Part shown: in pieces, positions 7,795-17,955 of the stretch
Numbering within the stretch: position 1 is the stretch's first letter
How the letters are laid out: each line of letters opens with the position of its first letter
Assembly: GCA_022825065.1 (NCBI GenBank)
Contig: JAJDYR010000022.1
Span: 1-64,000, forward strand
Length of the DNA: 64,000 bases
Direction of reading: 5' to 3'
Source of the DNA: a bacterium
GTDB taxonomy: Bacteria; UBA8248
Program-made: the position numbers and the translations under genes
Notes under the pieces: generated by a model
Told to the model about the DNA's origin: nothing
What the model saw: only the letters and a program-made list of their open reading frames with translations
The model's database searches: none

Positions 7795-8146
7795 CCCGCA
7801 TTTGCCCGCATTTGCGGGGACTCCTCCCTCCGCGCCTGCGCTATCCTCCAAACGCACTTTCGTGAAGGCGAGACGGCGCCATGAGGAAAATTTGCGAATA
7901 TGATCGATACGGACGGAAGGCCGGAAGCATGGAATTTCCTGGATTCGGAATGAGCGGCACGGATTTCGGATTACTGAACAATTCGAAAAATATCGATAAA
8001 TTCATGAAAAGGTTTACGGATAAACTAACATGGCATATATCATATATTTAATAACTTATAACATTTAATTAAAGTTACACATTCATAAATTATCGAAATG
8101 TATCGAATTAAAATTTTTTTCTTCCCCCGCATTTCCCCGCATCTGC
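7795..8146. repeat. Paired CCCGCATTT repeats around an AT-rich tract (locus 1)
   Basis: The gene-free stretch 7701-8343 contains CCCGCATTTGCCCGCATTTG (7796-7815) and CCCCCGCATTTCCCCGCATC (8125-8144) on either side of about 300 bases. The inner part is unusually AT-rich with repeated TATCGAA-type words (7980-8115). The same combination is found again at 34421-34620. Function unknown. Confidence 0.55.
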
Positions 8147-8231
8147 ATGAACCGCAAATCATCCTCCTGGCGCATCCGTTCTCCGGTTCGGCGGGCATCC
8201 TTTTCTGGTGAACTTCAATCCCCGCTCCCGA

Positions 8232-8260
8232 TTGCGAACAAGGGTGCGAGCGGATACTAT
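8232..8260 (+). promoter_or_regulatory. Candidate sigma70-type promoter of the catabolic operon
   Basis: TTGCGA (8232-8237), a 17-base spacer, and TACTAT (8255-8260) lie 84 bases upstream of the acyl-CoA dehydrogenase start. The spacing is optimal and the match to consensus is moderate. Prediction only. Confidence 0.4.
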
Positions 8261-8343
8261 CAGGTACGCAAACATCATGGCTGAGCCTGGAGCTACGTGG
8301 TTTTCTCCGGCTGGTGGCGAAGCCTCATAAACAGAGGACGAAA

Positions 8344-9519
8344 ATGGATTTCACACTCACTCCCGAACAGGTTGAACTCCAAAAAAGGGCGCACGACTTC
8401 GCCGCGCAGGAAATACGCCCCGTCGCGGCGGCGCTCGACAGAGAACCCGACCCGATGAAGCGCTTTCCCTGGGACGTGCTGGAGAAGGGGAGCAGGCTGG
8501 GCTTGAGAACCCTGGCGCTTCCCAAGGCGTTGGGCGGTGCGGGCTGCGATAATCTCACGCTTTGCCTCGTCGGCGAGGAACTCGCCTGGGGCGATATGGG
8601 CACAGCCGTCACCTTCGATCAGACCTGGAAGATATCCCACCTGTTCGACAAGCTGACGAATGACGGCCAGAAGGAGCGTTATCTGAAATCCATTCTGGAA
8701 GACCATCGCTTCCACATGGCCGTCGGGATGACGGAGGAAACCGCCGGATCGGACAACATCATCCCCTACGACAGCCCCGACGCCGGCGTGCGCACGACCG
8801 CCGTGCGCGAGGGGGATGGCTGGATAGCCAACGGGAAGAAGCGGTACATCAGCAACGGCGGAATCGCCAAGCTCTGCATCGTCGCCATGCGGACGGACCC
8901 GACGAAAGGCGTGTCCCAGGGAATGACGTATTTCCTCATCACGCCGGACATGGAGGGTTTCCGGTACGGGAAGATTCACGAAAAAATGGGTCAGCGGCTT
9001 TCCCTGAACGCCGAACTCATTTTTGAGAATTGCCGGATACCGGATGAAAACCGCGTCACGGAAGTGAACCGCGCCATGGAGGCGCGCCGGCAGTTCTTTC
9101 CCGGCTCGAACATAGAAGCGGCCGCCACCGTTCTCGGAACCGCCCGGGCGGCCTATGAAGACGCCCTTACGCACGCGAGGAGCCGGATTCAGGGGGGCAG
9201 GCCGATCATCGAGCATCAGGCGATAGGCTTCATGCTGGCGGATTGTTTCGCCGAGTATGAAGCGAGCCGGAGGCTGCTCCACTACGCCGCCTGGACGGTG
9301 GGCCAGAAAGGCCTATACGACCCCAAGATGGGTTTCATGACCAAGTGTTTCGTGTCCGAATCGTCATATCGAATCGCCACGCGCGCACTGGAGGTCTGGG
9401 GCGGCACCGGTTACATGACGGATGCGCCGATGGAGAAATACATGAGAGACGTGACCAGTTTCCTGCATTCCGACGGAACGAACCAGGTGATGCGCATTCG
9501 TTCCATGAAGTTCTTATAG
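8344..9519 (+). CDS. Acyl-CoA dehydrogenase family flavoprotein
   Basis: 391 residues with the complete acyl-CoA dehydrogenase layout: N-terminal helical domain, FAD/substrate beta domain (AVGMTEETAGSDNI, GWIANGKKRYISNGG), and C-terminal helical domain (ALEVWGGTGYMTDAPMEKYM). The family oxidises acyl-CoA thioesters to enoyl-CoA. The usual catalytic glutamate in YEGT is Asp377 here (HSDGTNQVMRIR). Start 8344 is preceded by ACAGAGGACG; the frame from 8314 adds a basic leader without a ribosome site. It is the first gene of a five-gene operon with spacings of 10, 34, 34 and 3 bases (taking the starts given). The substrate is not predictable from sequence. Confidence 0.9.
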   Translation: MDFTLTPEQVELQKRAHDFAAQEIRPVAAALDREPDPMKRFPWDVLEKGSRLGLRTLALPKALGGAGCDNLTLCLVGEELAWGDMGTAVTFDQTWKISHLFDKLTNDGQKERYLKSILEDHRFHMAVGMTEETAGSDNIIPYDSPDAGVRTTAVREGDGWIANGKKRYISNGGIAKLCIVAMRTDPTKGVSQGMTYFLITPDMEGFRYGKIHEKMGQRLSLNAELIFENCRIPDENRVTEVNRAMEARRQFFPGSNIEAAATVLGTARAAYEDALTHARSRIQGGRPIIEHQAIGFMLADCFAEYEASRRLLHYAAWTVGQKGLYDPKMGFMTKCFVSESSYRIATRALEVWGGTGYMTDAPMEKYMRDVTSFLHSDGTNQVMRIRSMKFL

Positions 9520-9529
9520 CGGAGACGAA

Positions 9530-10618
9530 ATGACAAAATTGGCCATACGCTCACTCGAGGTGATTCCCCTCAAGGTGCCCCTCAAAAAAACATTCCAGAG
9601 CTCGCTCGGCGTGTATACGCATCTCGACGTCGTCGTGGTGCACCTGCATACCGAAGGCGGCCCAAGCGGCACGGGTTTCACGATGGGCCTGGGAGGTGAG
9701 GGCGGCGCCGCCATGCTGCCCTACATCGAAAACGAATTGGCTCCATTGGTGACAGGGCAGGACGCACTGGCCCCCGAGGCGCTTTGGAACCGCATGTGGG
9801 CGCCGAACAAGGCGAGGATGCGAGGCGGCTTGGGCTTGTACTCGCTTTCGGCCGTGGATATCGCCTGCTGGGACATCGTGGCGAAAACAGCCGGCCTCCC
9901 GCTCAATCGCCTGCTGGGCGGGTTCCGCCAGAAAATGCCGGTTTACGGCAGCGGCGGCTGGCACACGCTCCCGGATTCTGAACTTCTCGAAGAAGCCCAG
10001 GAGGCCGCCTCGCTCGGCATGAGCGGCTACAAGCTCAAAATCGGCACGCCGCGCGACGCGGAGCGGCTCGAATACCTCCGCAAGAACATGGGAGAGGATT
10101 TCATTCTCTTTTGCGATGCGAACCAGAACTACAACGTGCGCGAGGCGGTGGAAGTTTCAGCAATGCTGGCGGAATACGGCGTTGCCTGGTTCGAAGAACC
10201 CGTGCTGGCCGATTGCGTCGATGACCTCGCGGAAGTGGCGGAGAAGAGCATGGTGCCCACGGCAGCGGGCGAGAACGCCTACATGCGCTGGGGATTCCGG
10301 GAGATATGCGAGCGCCGCGCGGTGGGCTTTTTGCAGCCCGATGTTTGCCGCTGCGGCGGGGTGACGGAATTCATCAAAATTGCGCATCTGGCCGATGCCT
10401 TCAACATTTCCCTGAGCAGCCATCTGGCGCACGAACTATCGGTCAGCCTCGTGGGCGCAACACCCCGGGGCTATATGGTCGAATACATGGAGTTTTTCTC
10501 TCCCGATGATTTCACGCAGGATTTTTCGGTGCGCGATGGACACATCGATGTCCCCGACGCGCCTGGTCACGGCGTGGAATTCACAACGGATGCACTTGAA
10601 CGCTACAAGGTTTCCTGA
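9530..10618 (+). CDS. Mandelate racemase/muconate lactonizing enzyme-like enolase superfamily protein
   Basis: 362 residues with all enolase-superfamily markers: capping domain, the catalytic K-x-K in GYKLKIG (about 166-168), metal ligands in CDANQNYN, FEEPV and AGENAYM, and the Asp-His pair in LQPDVCRCGG and SSHLAHELS. These are the hallmarks of the mandelate racemase subgroup, which abstracts a proton alpha to a carboxylate. Members dehydrate sugar acids, racemise, or cycloisomerise muconates. The neighbouring FAA hydrolase and CMD-like genes favour a sugar-acid or aromatic-acid route, but the substrate is open. GGAGACGA gives a good ribosome site before ATG 9530. Confidence 0.92.
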   Translation: MTKLAIRSLEVIPLKVPLKKTFQSSLGVYTHLDVVVVHLHTEGGPSGTGFTMGLGGEGGAAMLPYIENELAPLVTGQDALAPEALWNRMWAPNKARMRGGLGLYSLSAVDIACWDIVAKTAGLPLNRLLGGFRQKMPVYGSGGWHTLPDSELLEEAQEAASLGMSGYKLKIGTPRDAERLEYLRKNMGEDFILFCDANQNYNVREAVEVSAMLAEYGVAWFEEPVLADCVDDLAEVAEKSMVPTAAGENAYMRWGFREICERRAVGFLQPDVCRCGGVTEFIKIAHLADAFNISLSSHLAHELSVSLVGATPRGYMVEYMEFFSPDDFTQDFSVRDGHIDVPDAPGHGVEFTTDALERYKVS

Positions 10619-10652
10619 GTTTCCAGGAATCATCCATGGCTAGGAGATGCGA

Positions 10653-11579
10653 ATGAAACTGTTGTCATACAATTACAGAGGTCTTGAGAGGGTCGGCGTT
10701 TATGTGGGCAATCGAATCGCTCACTTATCGCGTCTGGCCGGAATTTTGGGCAGGAGAGAACTCGCGTTCGGCAGTATGATTGAACTCATCAATTCCTGGG
10801 AAACGCATGGACCTGCGCTTCATGAGTTGGTCGCACGGGCGGAGGAAAATGAGAAAGATTTAGCTCCCATCCTCATGGCGCCCGAAGATGTTCATCACAT
10901 ATCCCCGATTCCTCATCCACCCAAGCACGTTCTTTGCATGGGCCTCAACTACCAGGACCATGTAAACGAGGGCCTGCAAGCAAGGGATGTGCAGACGACA
11001 AAGGTTGAACTCGACCACCCCATATTCTTCACCAAGGCCCAGAGCACCCTCATCGGACACAATGAGGGCATACCCGCGCACCGGGTGACGGAAAAACTCG
11101 ATTACGAAGCTGAAATCGCCGTCATCATCGGCAAAAAAGGAAAAAATATCCCCAAGGATGAAGTTTACGGGCACGTCTTCGGCTATTGCTGCGCAAACGA
11201 CATCTCCGCAAGAGATATTCAAAGGCGTCACAAGCAGATTTTCAAGGGCAAAACCCTCGATGGCACATGTCCGCTCGGTCCATACATCGTCCCCAAAGAA
11301 GATTATGGCGACCCGATGAACCAGACCGTAAAGAGCTGGGTGAACGGCGAAGCGCGCCAGGACTCGAACACGAACATGATGATTCACGATATCCCGTCGA
11401 TGCTCTCGGTGCTTTCAGAAGGTTTCACCCTGGAGCCTGGCGATATCTTTTTGACGGGCACGCCCTCCGGTGTGGGATACGCTCGAGAAACACCCTCGTT
11501 TCTAACGCCGGGTGATGTGGTGGAAGTGGAAATCGGTGGACTCGGCCGATTGCGCAACGTGATTATCGAAGCTGACTAG
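10653..11579 (+). CDS. Fumarylacetoacetate hydrolase family protein
   Basis: 308 residues of the FAH family, metal enzymes that hydrolyse, decarboxylate or isomerise oxo-dienoates and acylpyruvates. The catalytic domain starts at PIPHPPKHVLCMGLNYQDH; metal ligands are the acidic pair in KLDYEAEIAVIIG and Asp in CCANDISARDIQ; the C-terminal LEPGDIFLTGTPSGVGYAR loop is typical. ATG 10653 is preferred to 10647 because TAGGAG would abut the earlier codon. Likely acts late in the same degradation route as its neighbours. Confidence 0.9.
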   Translation: MKLLSYNYRGLERVGVYVGNRIAHLSRLAGILGRRELAFGSMIELINSWETHGPALHELVARAEENEKDLAPILMAPEDVHHISPIPHPPKHVLCMGLNYQDHVNEGLQARDVQTTKVELDHPIFFTKAQSTLIGHNEGIPAHRVTEKLDYEAEIAVIIGKKGKNIPKDEVYGHVFGYCCANDISARDIQRRHKQIFKGKTLDGTCPLGPYIVPKEDYGDPMNQTVKSWVNGEARQDSNTNMMIHDIPSMLSVLSEGFTLEPGDIFLTGTPSGVGYARETPSFLTPGDVVEVEIGGLGRLRNVIIEAD

Positions 11580-11613
11580 TGGATTGTGACGTTATACCCA
11601 GGGAGAACGATTG

Positions 11614-12009
11614 ATGACCGAAGAATTTTATCCGCCGGCGATTCGCCGCGGGGATACGCAATACGGAGAAGGATACACGGAAAAACTGTTTGGCCGGCTG
11701 AATAAGCTCGACCCTGATTTCTCCATGCTGTTCCAGCGGTTCGTTCACGGGGGGCTTTACGACCGCGATGTTCTTCCTCACAAGACGAGAGAATTTTGCG
11801 CATTGGCAGCACTGTGCGTCACGGGACGATTCAACCAGATGCGCTCCCATTTCACGGCCGCGCGAAGCTACGGTGCGACGGACAAAGAAATCATGGAGGT
11901 GATTTTTCAGATGTCGCCATACAGCGGAGTTCCCGCCGTTTTAGAGAGCCTCCAGGTATTCGAGGATTGGCTGGAAGCAGGAGGGGCCATGACGGGGTAT
12001 GGGAAATAG
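11614..12009 (+). CDS. Carboxymuconolactone decarboxylase-like protein
   Basis: 131 residues of the CMD/AhpD-like fold: LPHKTREFCALAALCVTGRF, then HFTAARSYGATDKEIMEVIF and SGVPAVLESLQVFEDW. Family members include PcaC and diverse small decarboxylases and alkylhydroperoxidase-like proteins. There is no C-x-x-C of AhpD, so a PcaC-like or unassigned activity is more likely. ATG 11614 has GGGAGAAC upstream. It lies inside the operon, between FAH and SDR genes. Confidence 0.85.
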   Translation: MTEEFYPPAIRRGDTQYGEGYTEKLFGRLNKLDPDFSMLFQRFVHGGLYDRDVLPHKTREFCALAALCVTGRFNQMRSHFTAARSYGATDKEIMEVIFQMSPYSGVPAVLESLQVFEDWLEAGGAMTGYGK

Positions 12010-12012
12010 GCG

Positions 12013-12843
12013 ATGTCTTCTCCACCGGCAAGAGAACGCGGCCTGAAAGGCAAGGTGGCGCTCATCACCGGCGCCGGAGGTGGAATAGGTCGCGGCATCG
12101 CCCGGTGCCTGGCGGAAGAGGGTGTCCATCTGGCATTGGCCGACATCTCAAAATCCGGCGCCGAGGCGGCCGCGGAAGAAATGGAAAAATTCGATATTAG
12201 CGCCGTTCCCTATACGCTCGATGTGACGGACAAGAGTCAATGCGAAGACGTCGTGGATGCGGTCAACAAGAAATTCAGCAGTCTGGATATTGTGGTCAAC
12301 AATGCCGGCGTCATTGGCGGGGCGGATTTCAAGCTGGGCATGCCTCTTTCCGACATCAATGAAGATGATTGGGACGACACGTATAACGTCAACGTAAAAG
12401 GTGTTTTCCTATTGTGCCAAGCCTCGCTTGAAAAAATGAAGGGAAAGGGCTGGGGCCGTATCATCAACATTTCTTCACGCGCCGGGCGTGACGGCCGCGA
12501 AACCATACCGCATTACAGCGCGAGCAAAGCAGCGGTAATTATTTTCACCCAGGCGCTTGCACGTGAAGTAGCGCGAGAAGGCATTACGGTGAACGCAGTC
12601 TGTCCAGGTTTGATTTGGAGCGCAATGTGGAAGCAAATAGCCGAAAAACTCAGAGAAAAATTCCCGAACTTCCAAGGGAAAACAACGAGAGAGATTTTCG
12701 ATGATTTTGTCGAACAAACACCCTTAGGAGTCGAGCAATCGACCGAAGATATCGGGCGAGTGGTCGCCTTTTTAGCGAGCGATGATGCCAAAACTATTAC
12801 AGGTCAAGCCATCCTGGTCGATTCAGGAGCTGTAATGCACTAA
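12013..12843 (+). CDS. Short-chain dehydrogenase/reductase
   Basis: 276 residues of classical SDR type. Cofactor motif TGAGGGIG (about 21-28), Asp at the end of the second strand (LALADIS) which favours NAD(H), NNAG, and catalytic Ser/Tyr/Lys in INISSRAG and HYSASKAAV. The C terminus ITGQAILVDSGAVMH is typical of FabG-like members. Last gene of the operon; three bases after the CMD-like stop. Probably oxidises an alcohol intermediate of the shared pathway. Confidence 0.92.
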   Translation: MSSPPARERGLKGKVALITGAGGGIGRGIARCLAEEGVHLALADISKSGAEAAAEEMEKFDISAVPYTLDVTDKSQCEDVVDAVNKKFSSLDIVVNNAGVIGGADFKLGMPLSDINEDDWDDTYNVNVKGVFLLCQASLEKMKGKGWGRIINISSRAGRDGRETIPHYSASKAAVIIFTQALAREVAREGITVNAVCPGLIWSAMWKQIAEKLREKFPNFQGKTTREIFDDFVEQTPLGVEQSTEDIGRVVAFLASDDAKTITGQAILVDSGAVMH

Positions 12844-12888
12844 TTGAATGAACGTGAATCAAGTGGCGTTGTCGTTAGTAATATTAGT

Positions 12889-12916
12889 TTGACTTGTCTC
12901 TCCAGCCTTGATAATT
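12889..12916 (+). promoter_or_regulatory. Candidate promoter upstream of the M23 peptidase gene
   Basis: TTGACT (12889-12894), then GATAAT or ATAATT at 12910-12916 with 15-16 base spacing, about 90 bases before the M23 start. Good hexamers, slightly short spacing. Prediction only. Confidence 0.4.
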
Positions 12917-13004
12917 TGTTGTATCTATTACAGGTGAGTGACTGGGAAACACTTGCTTCCATTTGTGAAATAAACATTTCAGCAAGTTTCCGGAAGGTGT
13001 ACCC

Positions 13005-13910
13005 ATGGGCAAAAAGTACACCATCGTGATGATACCGAGCAACTCTAGCGGCACCCGCCGCTTTAGTATCACCAGGGGAACGCTAAGCCTGTTGCTTTTC
13101 GGTTTTTGCTCTATCATCGGAACGACGCTTTACCTGACACAAGAGAGAATTTCACTAAAGAAGCACTTAGACAAACTCTCCCCCCTGAAGCAACAAAACC
13201 AGACACAAAAAGAACTTATCGAAAAATTTACCGCCAAACTTCAATCCCTGGATAACAACCTGATACAGATCAAACAACTTGAAGACCAGCTTCGAATCAT
13301 GGCCTCTTTGAAGCCGGGCAAACGAAATGACGACCTCGGTGTAGGAGGTGTTTCAAAGCAAACGTTGCCTGACGACCTGGAAAAACTCACCCCCTCCGAG
13401 CAAAGGTTCATACGGAGACTGAATCGTCAATTCCAGGACATTGAAAGGCGTGCCACCGAGCAGAAAAGCGCGTTCAAAGAACTATTGAGCGCGTTCCGCG
13501 ACAAAAGCGTATTGCTTGCTCACACACCCTCAATATGGCCTGTCAAGGGTTGGCTCTCCTCCAGCTTTGGTTACAGGCGCTCCCCGTTTACGAATCAGCG
13601 AGAATTTCATGCAGGAATTGATGTTGTCGCGAGGGTAGGAACCCCTATATTCGCCCCGGCGGATGGCGTCGTCATCAGCACCAGGAGATTAGGAGGATTC
13701 GGGAAAACTGTTCGAATCCAGCACATGCAGGGCATTGTTACTACATATGCTCATAATAGTGTGAATATGGTGAAAGTCGGTCAGCGCGTAAGGCGAGGTG
13801 ACGTTATTGCCAAAGTCGGTTCCACAGGCAGATCCACCGGCCCCCATCTTCACTATGAAGTCAGGATAAACGGAGTCGCCGTCAATCCCCGGCTGTATAT
13901 CGTAGAGTAA
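13005..13910 (+). CDS. Membrane-anchored M23 (LytM) metallopeptidase
   Basis: 301 residues: short cytoplasmic start, one membrane helix (SLLLFGFCSIIGTTLYL, about 27-43), a periplasmic coiled coil (45-110), and a C-terminal peptidase M23 domain (about 190-301). The zinc site is complete: HAGIDVV for H-x3-D, and GPHLHYEVR for H-x-H. It therefore should cleave peptidoglycan cross-bridges, unlike the degenerate NlpD-like protein at 49078. GGAAGG precedes ATG 13005. It lies 108 bases ahead of secA. Confidence 0.92.
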   Translation: MGKKYTIVMIPSNSSGTRRFSITRGTLSLLLFGFCSIIGTTLYLTQERISLKKHLDKLSPLKQQNQTQKELIEKFTAKLQSLDNNLIQIKQLEDQLRIMASLKPGKRNDDLGVGGVSKQTLPDDLEKLTPSEQRFIRRLNRQFQDIERRATEQKSAFKELLSAFRDKSVLLAHTPSIWPVKGWLSSSFGYRRSPFTNQREFHAGIDVVARVGTPIFAPADGVVISTRRLGGFGKTVRIQHMQGIVTTYAHNSVNMVKVGQRVRRGDVIAKVGSTGRSTGPHLHYEVRINGVAVNPRLYIVE

Positions 13911-14018
13911 AAACTACCACCGCCCGCCTGACATATTTGCTTTTTCTCCTTAAAACACCATGATAGTCTATATTTGCGCAGCAGGTGATTCGTACGCATG
14001 AACCGCATGGAGAATTGA

Positions 14019-16841
14019 ATGATAGGCTCGGTTTTTGAATCAAGCAAATCGATGTTCAAATCAGTGTTCGGCACGGCGAATGACCGAATGCTTAAACAGA
14101 TGGCCCCGATAATCACGGAGATTAATTCTCATGAATCTCGCGTGCAAGGGATGACCGATATAGAGATGCGTGAGGAAACAGAACGCTTCAAGGAACGGCT
14201 CGCCGCCGGCGAAACATTGGATAACATTTTACCGGAAGTGTTCGCTTTGGTGCGGGAAGCAGGCTGGCGTCACCTCCAAATGCGTCACTTTGATGTGCAA
14301 CTCATCGGAGGCGCGATTCTCCACAGCGGAAAAATCGCCGAGATGAAAACCGGGGAAGGCAAAACCCTCGTCGCTACTCTTGCAGCCTATTTGAATGCCC
14401 TGGAAGGCAATGGTGTGCACATCGTTACCGTGAACGATTATCTCGCGAGCCGTGATTCCGAATGGATGGGGCGACTCTTTAGAGCACTCGGCCTCACTGT
14501 CGGGTGCATCCAGCACGGCATGGATGACGATGCGCGTCGGCGTGCATACGCCTGCGACATCACGTATGGCACCAATAACGAATTCGGGTTCGACTATTTG
14601 AGAGACAATATGAAATTCGAACCCGGCAGTCGCGTCATGCGCGAATTGAATTACGCGATTGTGGATGAAGTCGATAGCATATTGATTGATGAAGCCAGGA
14701 CGCCTCTCATCATCAGTGGCCCGGCGGATGAGGCCACGCGGCTGTATGGCGTTATTAACCGCGTCATACGCCCTCTGCTCAAAGAACAACAAGGTGTTGT
14801 CGAGTCAGATATCGAGGAAGAAGATGATGGTTATGTCGAAGGCGGCAAGGATATTATCAGCAAGAAAAAATACGAATATCTCATTGTCGATGAAAAAAGC
14901 CGAACGGTGAACCTGAAAGAAGCGGGCGGGCATGAGGCCGAAAAACTTCTCCGCCGCTCCGGCATCATGGCGAATGACCAAAGTTTGTATGACATGAACA
15001 GCATCACGGTGCTTCATCATGTGGAGCAGGCCCTGAAAGCGCACGTCTTGTTTACGAAAGACATTGATTATGTCGTGAAAGACAACGAGGTTGTTATTGT
15101 CGATGAGTTCACAGGGCGCATGATGCCCGGCAGGCGTTTCAGCGACGGTCTGCACCAGGCGCTGGAGGCGAAAGAAGGCGTCAGGATTCAGGAAGAAAAT
15201 GTGACTTTGGCGACCATCACGTTCCAGAATTATTTCAGGCTCTACAACAAATTGGCCGGCATGACCGGCACAGCGGATACCGAAGCAGCGGAATTCAATT
15301 CCACCTACAAGATAGATGTAGCTGTAGTGCCGACGAACCGCGAACTGATTCGAACCGAATTTCCCGACGTGGTGTATCGCTCTGAGCGGGAAAAGATAGA
15401 TGCCGTTGTGGATGAGATTCTTGAATGCCACAAGAACGGGCAACCGGTACTTGTAGGCACAATAAACATAGAAAAAAGCGAAAGACTCGCCTCGATTCTC
15501 AAAAGAAGACGTATTCCACATCACGTGCTCAATGCAAAAAACCACAGCAAAGAAGCAGAAATCATCGCACAGGCAGGACGCAAGGGAGCTGTCACCATTT
15601 CCACGAATATGGCCGGTCGTGGAACGGATATCCTCCTTGGCGGCAATCCGGAGTTTCTCGCTTCTTCCAAAACGAATACGAATGAAGGCCCCGAGTATGA
15701 AGAGGCTTTGAAAGATTTTCGGGCATCTTGCCAGGCCGAGCATGACGAAGTGGTCGAGCAAGGGGGGCTTCATGTGTTGGGTACCGAGCGCCATGAAAGC
15801 CGTCGCATCGACAACCAGCTCCGCGGTCGCTCGGGCAGGCAGGGAGACCCGGGGAGTTCGAGGTTCTTTCTTTCTCTGGAAGACGACCTGTTGCGCATTT
15901 TCGGCTCCGACAGAATCAAGGGCTTGATGGAAAAACTAGGGATGGAAGAGGGAGTGCCCATCGAAGCCAAAATGGTGACACGCGCCATCGAGAATGCCCA
16001 GAAACGTGTTGAGGCGCATCATTTCGAGATGAGAAAACATCTTCTGGAATACGATGACGTAATGAATAAGCAACGCGAGGTTATCTACTCGATGAGGCAG
16101 GAAATTCTGGAAGCTACAGATGGCCTCGACCAAATCAAAGAGATGGCGTCTACGATACTCGATTCCGTCATCGACTTGCATTTACCCGAGACGGAACACT
16201 TTGAGGATTGGGATATAGAAGCATTCGCGGGCGCCGTTGAAAGCCAATATGGCATCCCCGCAACCATAGAGGGGCGAAAAATAATTTTTTCGGCTTCTGA
16301 ACCAATGGTGGTGGATATAGAAGAAGAACCAAGAGACGAGCTTGCCCAAAGGGTTCATCAACTCATACAAAGTGTTTTGGATGAAAAGTATCGTGACTTC
16401 GAGCCTGAAAGCATTTTAGAACTCGGTAAACTCATTTATATCCAAATCCTGGATACGCAGTGGAAGGATCACCTGACAAACATCGAACAACTGAAAGAGG
16501 GAATCGGGCTCAGGGGCTATGCGCAGGTGAACCCGCTGAATGAATACAAAAAAGAAGCATTCGATATGTTCGGAATGATGACGCAAAAAATTGAAGCAGA
16601 AACGGTTCTCTATATGTACCGGCTTGATATCTCGGATCAGGATATCGCACTGGAAGAATCGCGCCATGAACAAGAAATGGTATTTTCCCATGCGGACGCG
16701 TCGGGATTTGGAGATGCTCCCGCTGGAGATGCGATACAGACATCCACCCCCGTAAAACGCACCACCCCCAAGGTTGGCCGTAATGAACCATGTCCCTGCG
16801 GCAGCGGCAAAAAATACAAGTTTTGCTGCGGAAGATCATAA
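14019..16841 (+). CDS. secA: Preprotein translocase ATPase SecA
   Basis: 940 residues, full length for SecA, the motor that pushes unfolded preproteins through SecYEG. Walker A MKTGEGKT (about 109-116), [12 protein letters not shown], the preprotein cross-linking domain with [14 protein letters not shown], second nucleotide fold with [14 protein letters not shown] and [12 protein letters not shown], helical scaffold, and a C-terminal zinc-binding tail [19 protein letters not shown] that docks SecB and lipids. No damage is visible. Confidence 0.99.
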   Translation: MIGSVFESSKSMFKSVFGTANDRMLKQMAPIITEINSHESRVQGMTDIEMREETERFKERLAAGETLDNILPEVFALVREAGWRHLQMRHFDVQLIGGAILHSGKIAEMKTGEGKTLVATLAAYLNALEGNGVHIVTVNDYLASRDSEWMGRLFRALGLTVGCIQHGMDDDARRRAYACDITYGTNNEFGFDYLRDNMKFEPGSRVMRELNYAIVDEVDSILIDEARTPLIISGPADEATRLYGVINRVIRPLLKEQQGVVESDIEEEDDGYVEGGKDIISKKKYEYLIVDEKSRTVNLKEAGGHEAEKLLRRSGIMANDQSLYDMNSITVLHHVEQALKAHVLFTKDIDYVVKDNEVVIVDEFTGRMMPGRRFSDGLHQALEAKEGVRIQEENVTLATITFQNYFRLYNKLAGMTGTADTEAAEFNSTYKIDVAVVPTNRELIRTEFPDVVYRSEREKIDAVVDEILECHKNGQPVLVGTINIEKSERLASILKRRRIPHHVLNAKNHSKEAEIIAQAGRKGAVTISTNMAGRGTDILLGGNPEFLASSKTNTNEGPEYEEALKDFRASCQAEHDEVVEQGGLHVLGTERHESRRIDNQLRGRSGRQGDPGSSRFFLSLEDDLLRIFGSDRIKGLMEKLGMEEGVPIEAKMVTRAIENAQKRVEAHHFEMRKHLLEYDDVMNKQREVIYSMRQEILEATDGLDQIKEMASTILDSVIDLHLPETEHFEDWDIEAFAGAVESQYGIPATIEGRKIIFSASEPMVVDIEEEPRDELAQRVHQLIQSVLDEKYRDFEPESILELGKLIYIQILDTQWKDHLTNIEQLKEGIGLRGYAQVNPLNEYKKEAFDMFGMMTQKIEAETVLYMYRLDISDQDIALEESRHEQEMVFSHADASGFGDAPAGDAIQTSTPVKRTTPKVGRNEPCPCGSGKKYKFCCGRS

Positions 16842-16937
16842 CACCATATTTCTCTGAAATATTCTGATTCGGGTAATTGTAGTTATCTTGCCTCAACTCA
16901 AAATGAAATGTTCCCCCTTTATCAGGAAGGTATGAAA

Positions 16938-17954
16938 ATGCAATTCGGCATCATGCTAAGAGGTCAATTCACCCTGGATGATGATATGCAGTCTCGTTTC
17001 CGTGAATTGATGGAACAAGCCAGAAGGGCGCAGGACTTAGGGTTCGCATCAATCACCAAAGGAAACCACTACAGCGCATATCCACTTCAGGATTTCCAGC
17101 AATTGCCTTTTCTCGCTCGTATCAACGCCGAAGCGCCAAAACTGCGTCTCAACGCCGGCATCGTCCTGTTGTCACTTCACAAACCAATGGATATGGCTGA
17201 GCAACTGGCTACGATTGACGTAATTTCCGGGGGGAAACTTATATTCGGCGCCGGACTCGGCTACCGAGAGGTGGAATTCAGGGGATTCGGCACAACCCAG
17301 AAAGAAAGGGTCAAGCGACTCGAGGAGAACCTGGAGGCTATCAAACGACTTTGGTCGGAAGAAAAAGTGTCGATGAAAGGCTCCCACTTTGAGCTGATCG
17401 AGGCATCGTGCCCCCTGAAGCCCGTTCAGAGCCCACACCCTCCAATTTGGATCGGAGCAAACAGTGACCCCGGAATACGCCGCGCAGCCAGGCTGGGAGA
17501 CTGTTATTATGTAAACCCTCACAATCGCCTTGACACGACAAAGCGCCAGATCGAGTTGTATCGCCGGACACTCGATGAACTCGGCAAACCCTTTCCTGAG
17601 GAGTTCCCGATGCGCCGGGAGGTGTTTGTCGCAAAAGATCGTTCAGAAGCCATTCGGCTCAGTAGACCATTCCTCGAGATAAAATATCGTGAATACCACC
17701 GTTGGGGCCAGGACAAAGCCATGCCAACAGGAGATGACGATCTGGGGCAGCAGTTCGATGATTTATTGAAGGACAGGTTCATCCTCGGATCTCCGGACGA
17801 AGTGGCAGAAGGCATATTGGAACTGGCGGATCTCGGCATAAACCACCTCATCATGAGCATTCAATGGCCGGGGATGCCTCAATCCCTCGTTTTGGAGACG
17901 ATGCAGATGATGGCCGAAGAAGTGTTTCCAAAGGTTCTGCAAGGAGTGAAGTGA
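16938..17954 (+). CDS. Luciferase-like (LLM class) flavin-dependent oxidoreductase
   Basis: 338 residues of the bacterial luciferase-like TIM-barrel family, which uses reduced F420 or FMN. Family segments: MQFGIMLRGQF at the start, ISGGKLIFGAGLGYREVEF, the HPPIWIGANSDPGIRRAARLGD signature, and the C-terminal DEVAEGILELADLGINHL. ATG 16938 is chosen because AGGAAGG lies 7 bases upstream; ATG 16932 and the frame from 16908 are less well placed. It is nearly fused to the following PrpD-like gene, suggesting paired function. Confidence 0.88.
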   Translation: MQFGIMLRGQFTLDDDMQSRFRELMEQARRAQDLGFASITKGNHYSAYPLQDFQQLPFLARINAEAPKLRLNAGIVLLSLHKPMDMAEQLATIDVISGGKLIFGAGLGYREVEFRGFGTTQKERVKRLEENLEAIKRLWSEEKVSMKGSHFELIEASCPLKPVQSPHPPIWIGANSDPGIRRAARLGDCYYVNPHNRLDTTKRQIELYRRTLDELGKPFPEEFPMRREVFVAKDRSEAIRLSRPFLEIKYREYHRWGQDKAMPTGDDDLGQQFDDLLKDRFILGSPDEVAEGILELADLGINHLIMSIQWPGMPQSLVLETMQMMAEEVFPKVLQGVK

Positions 17955-17955
17955 C

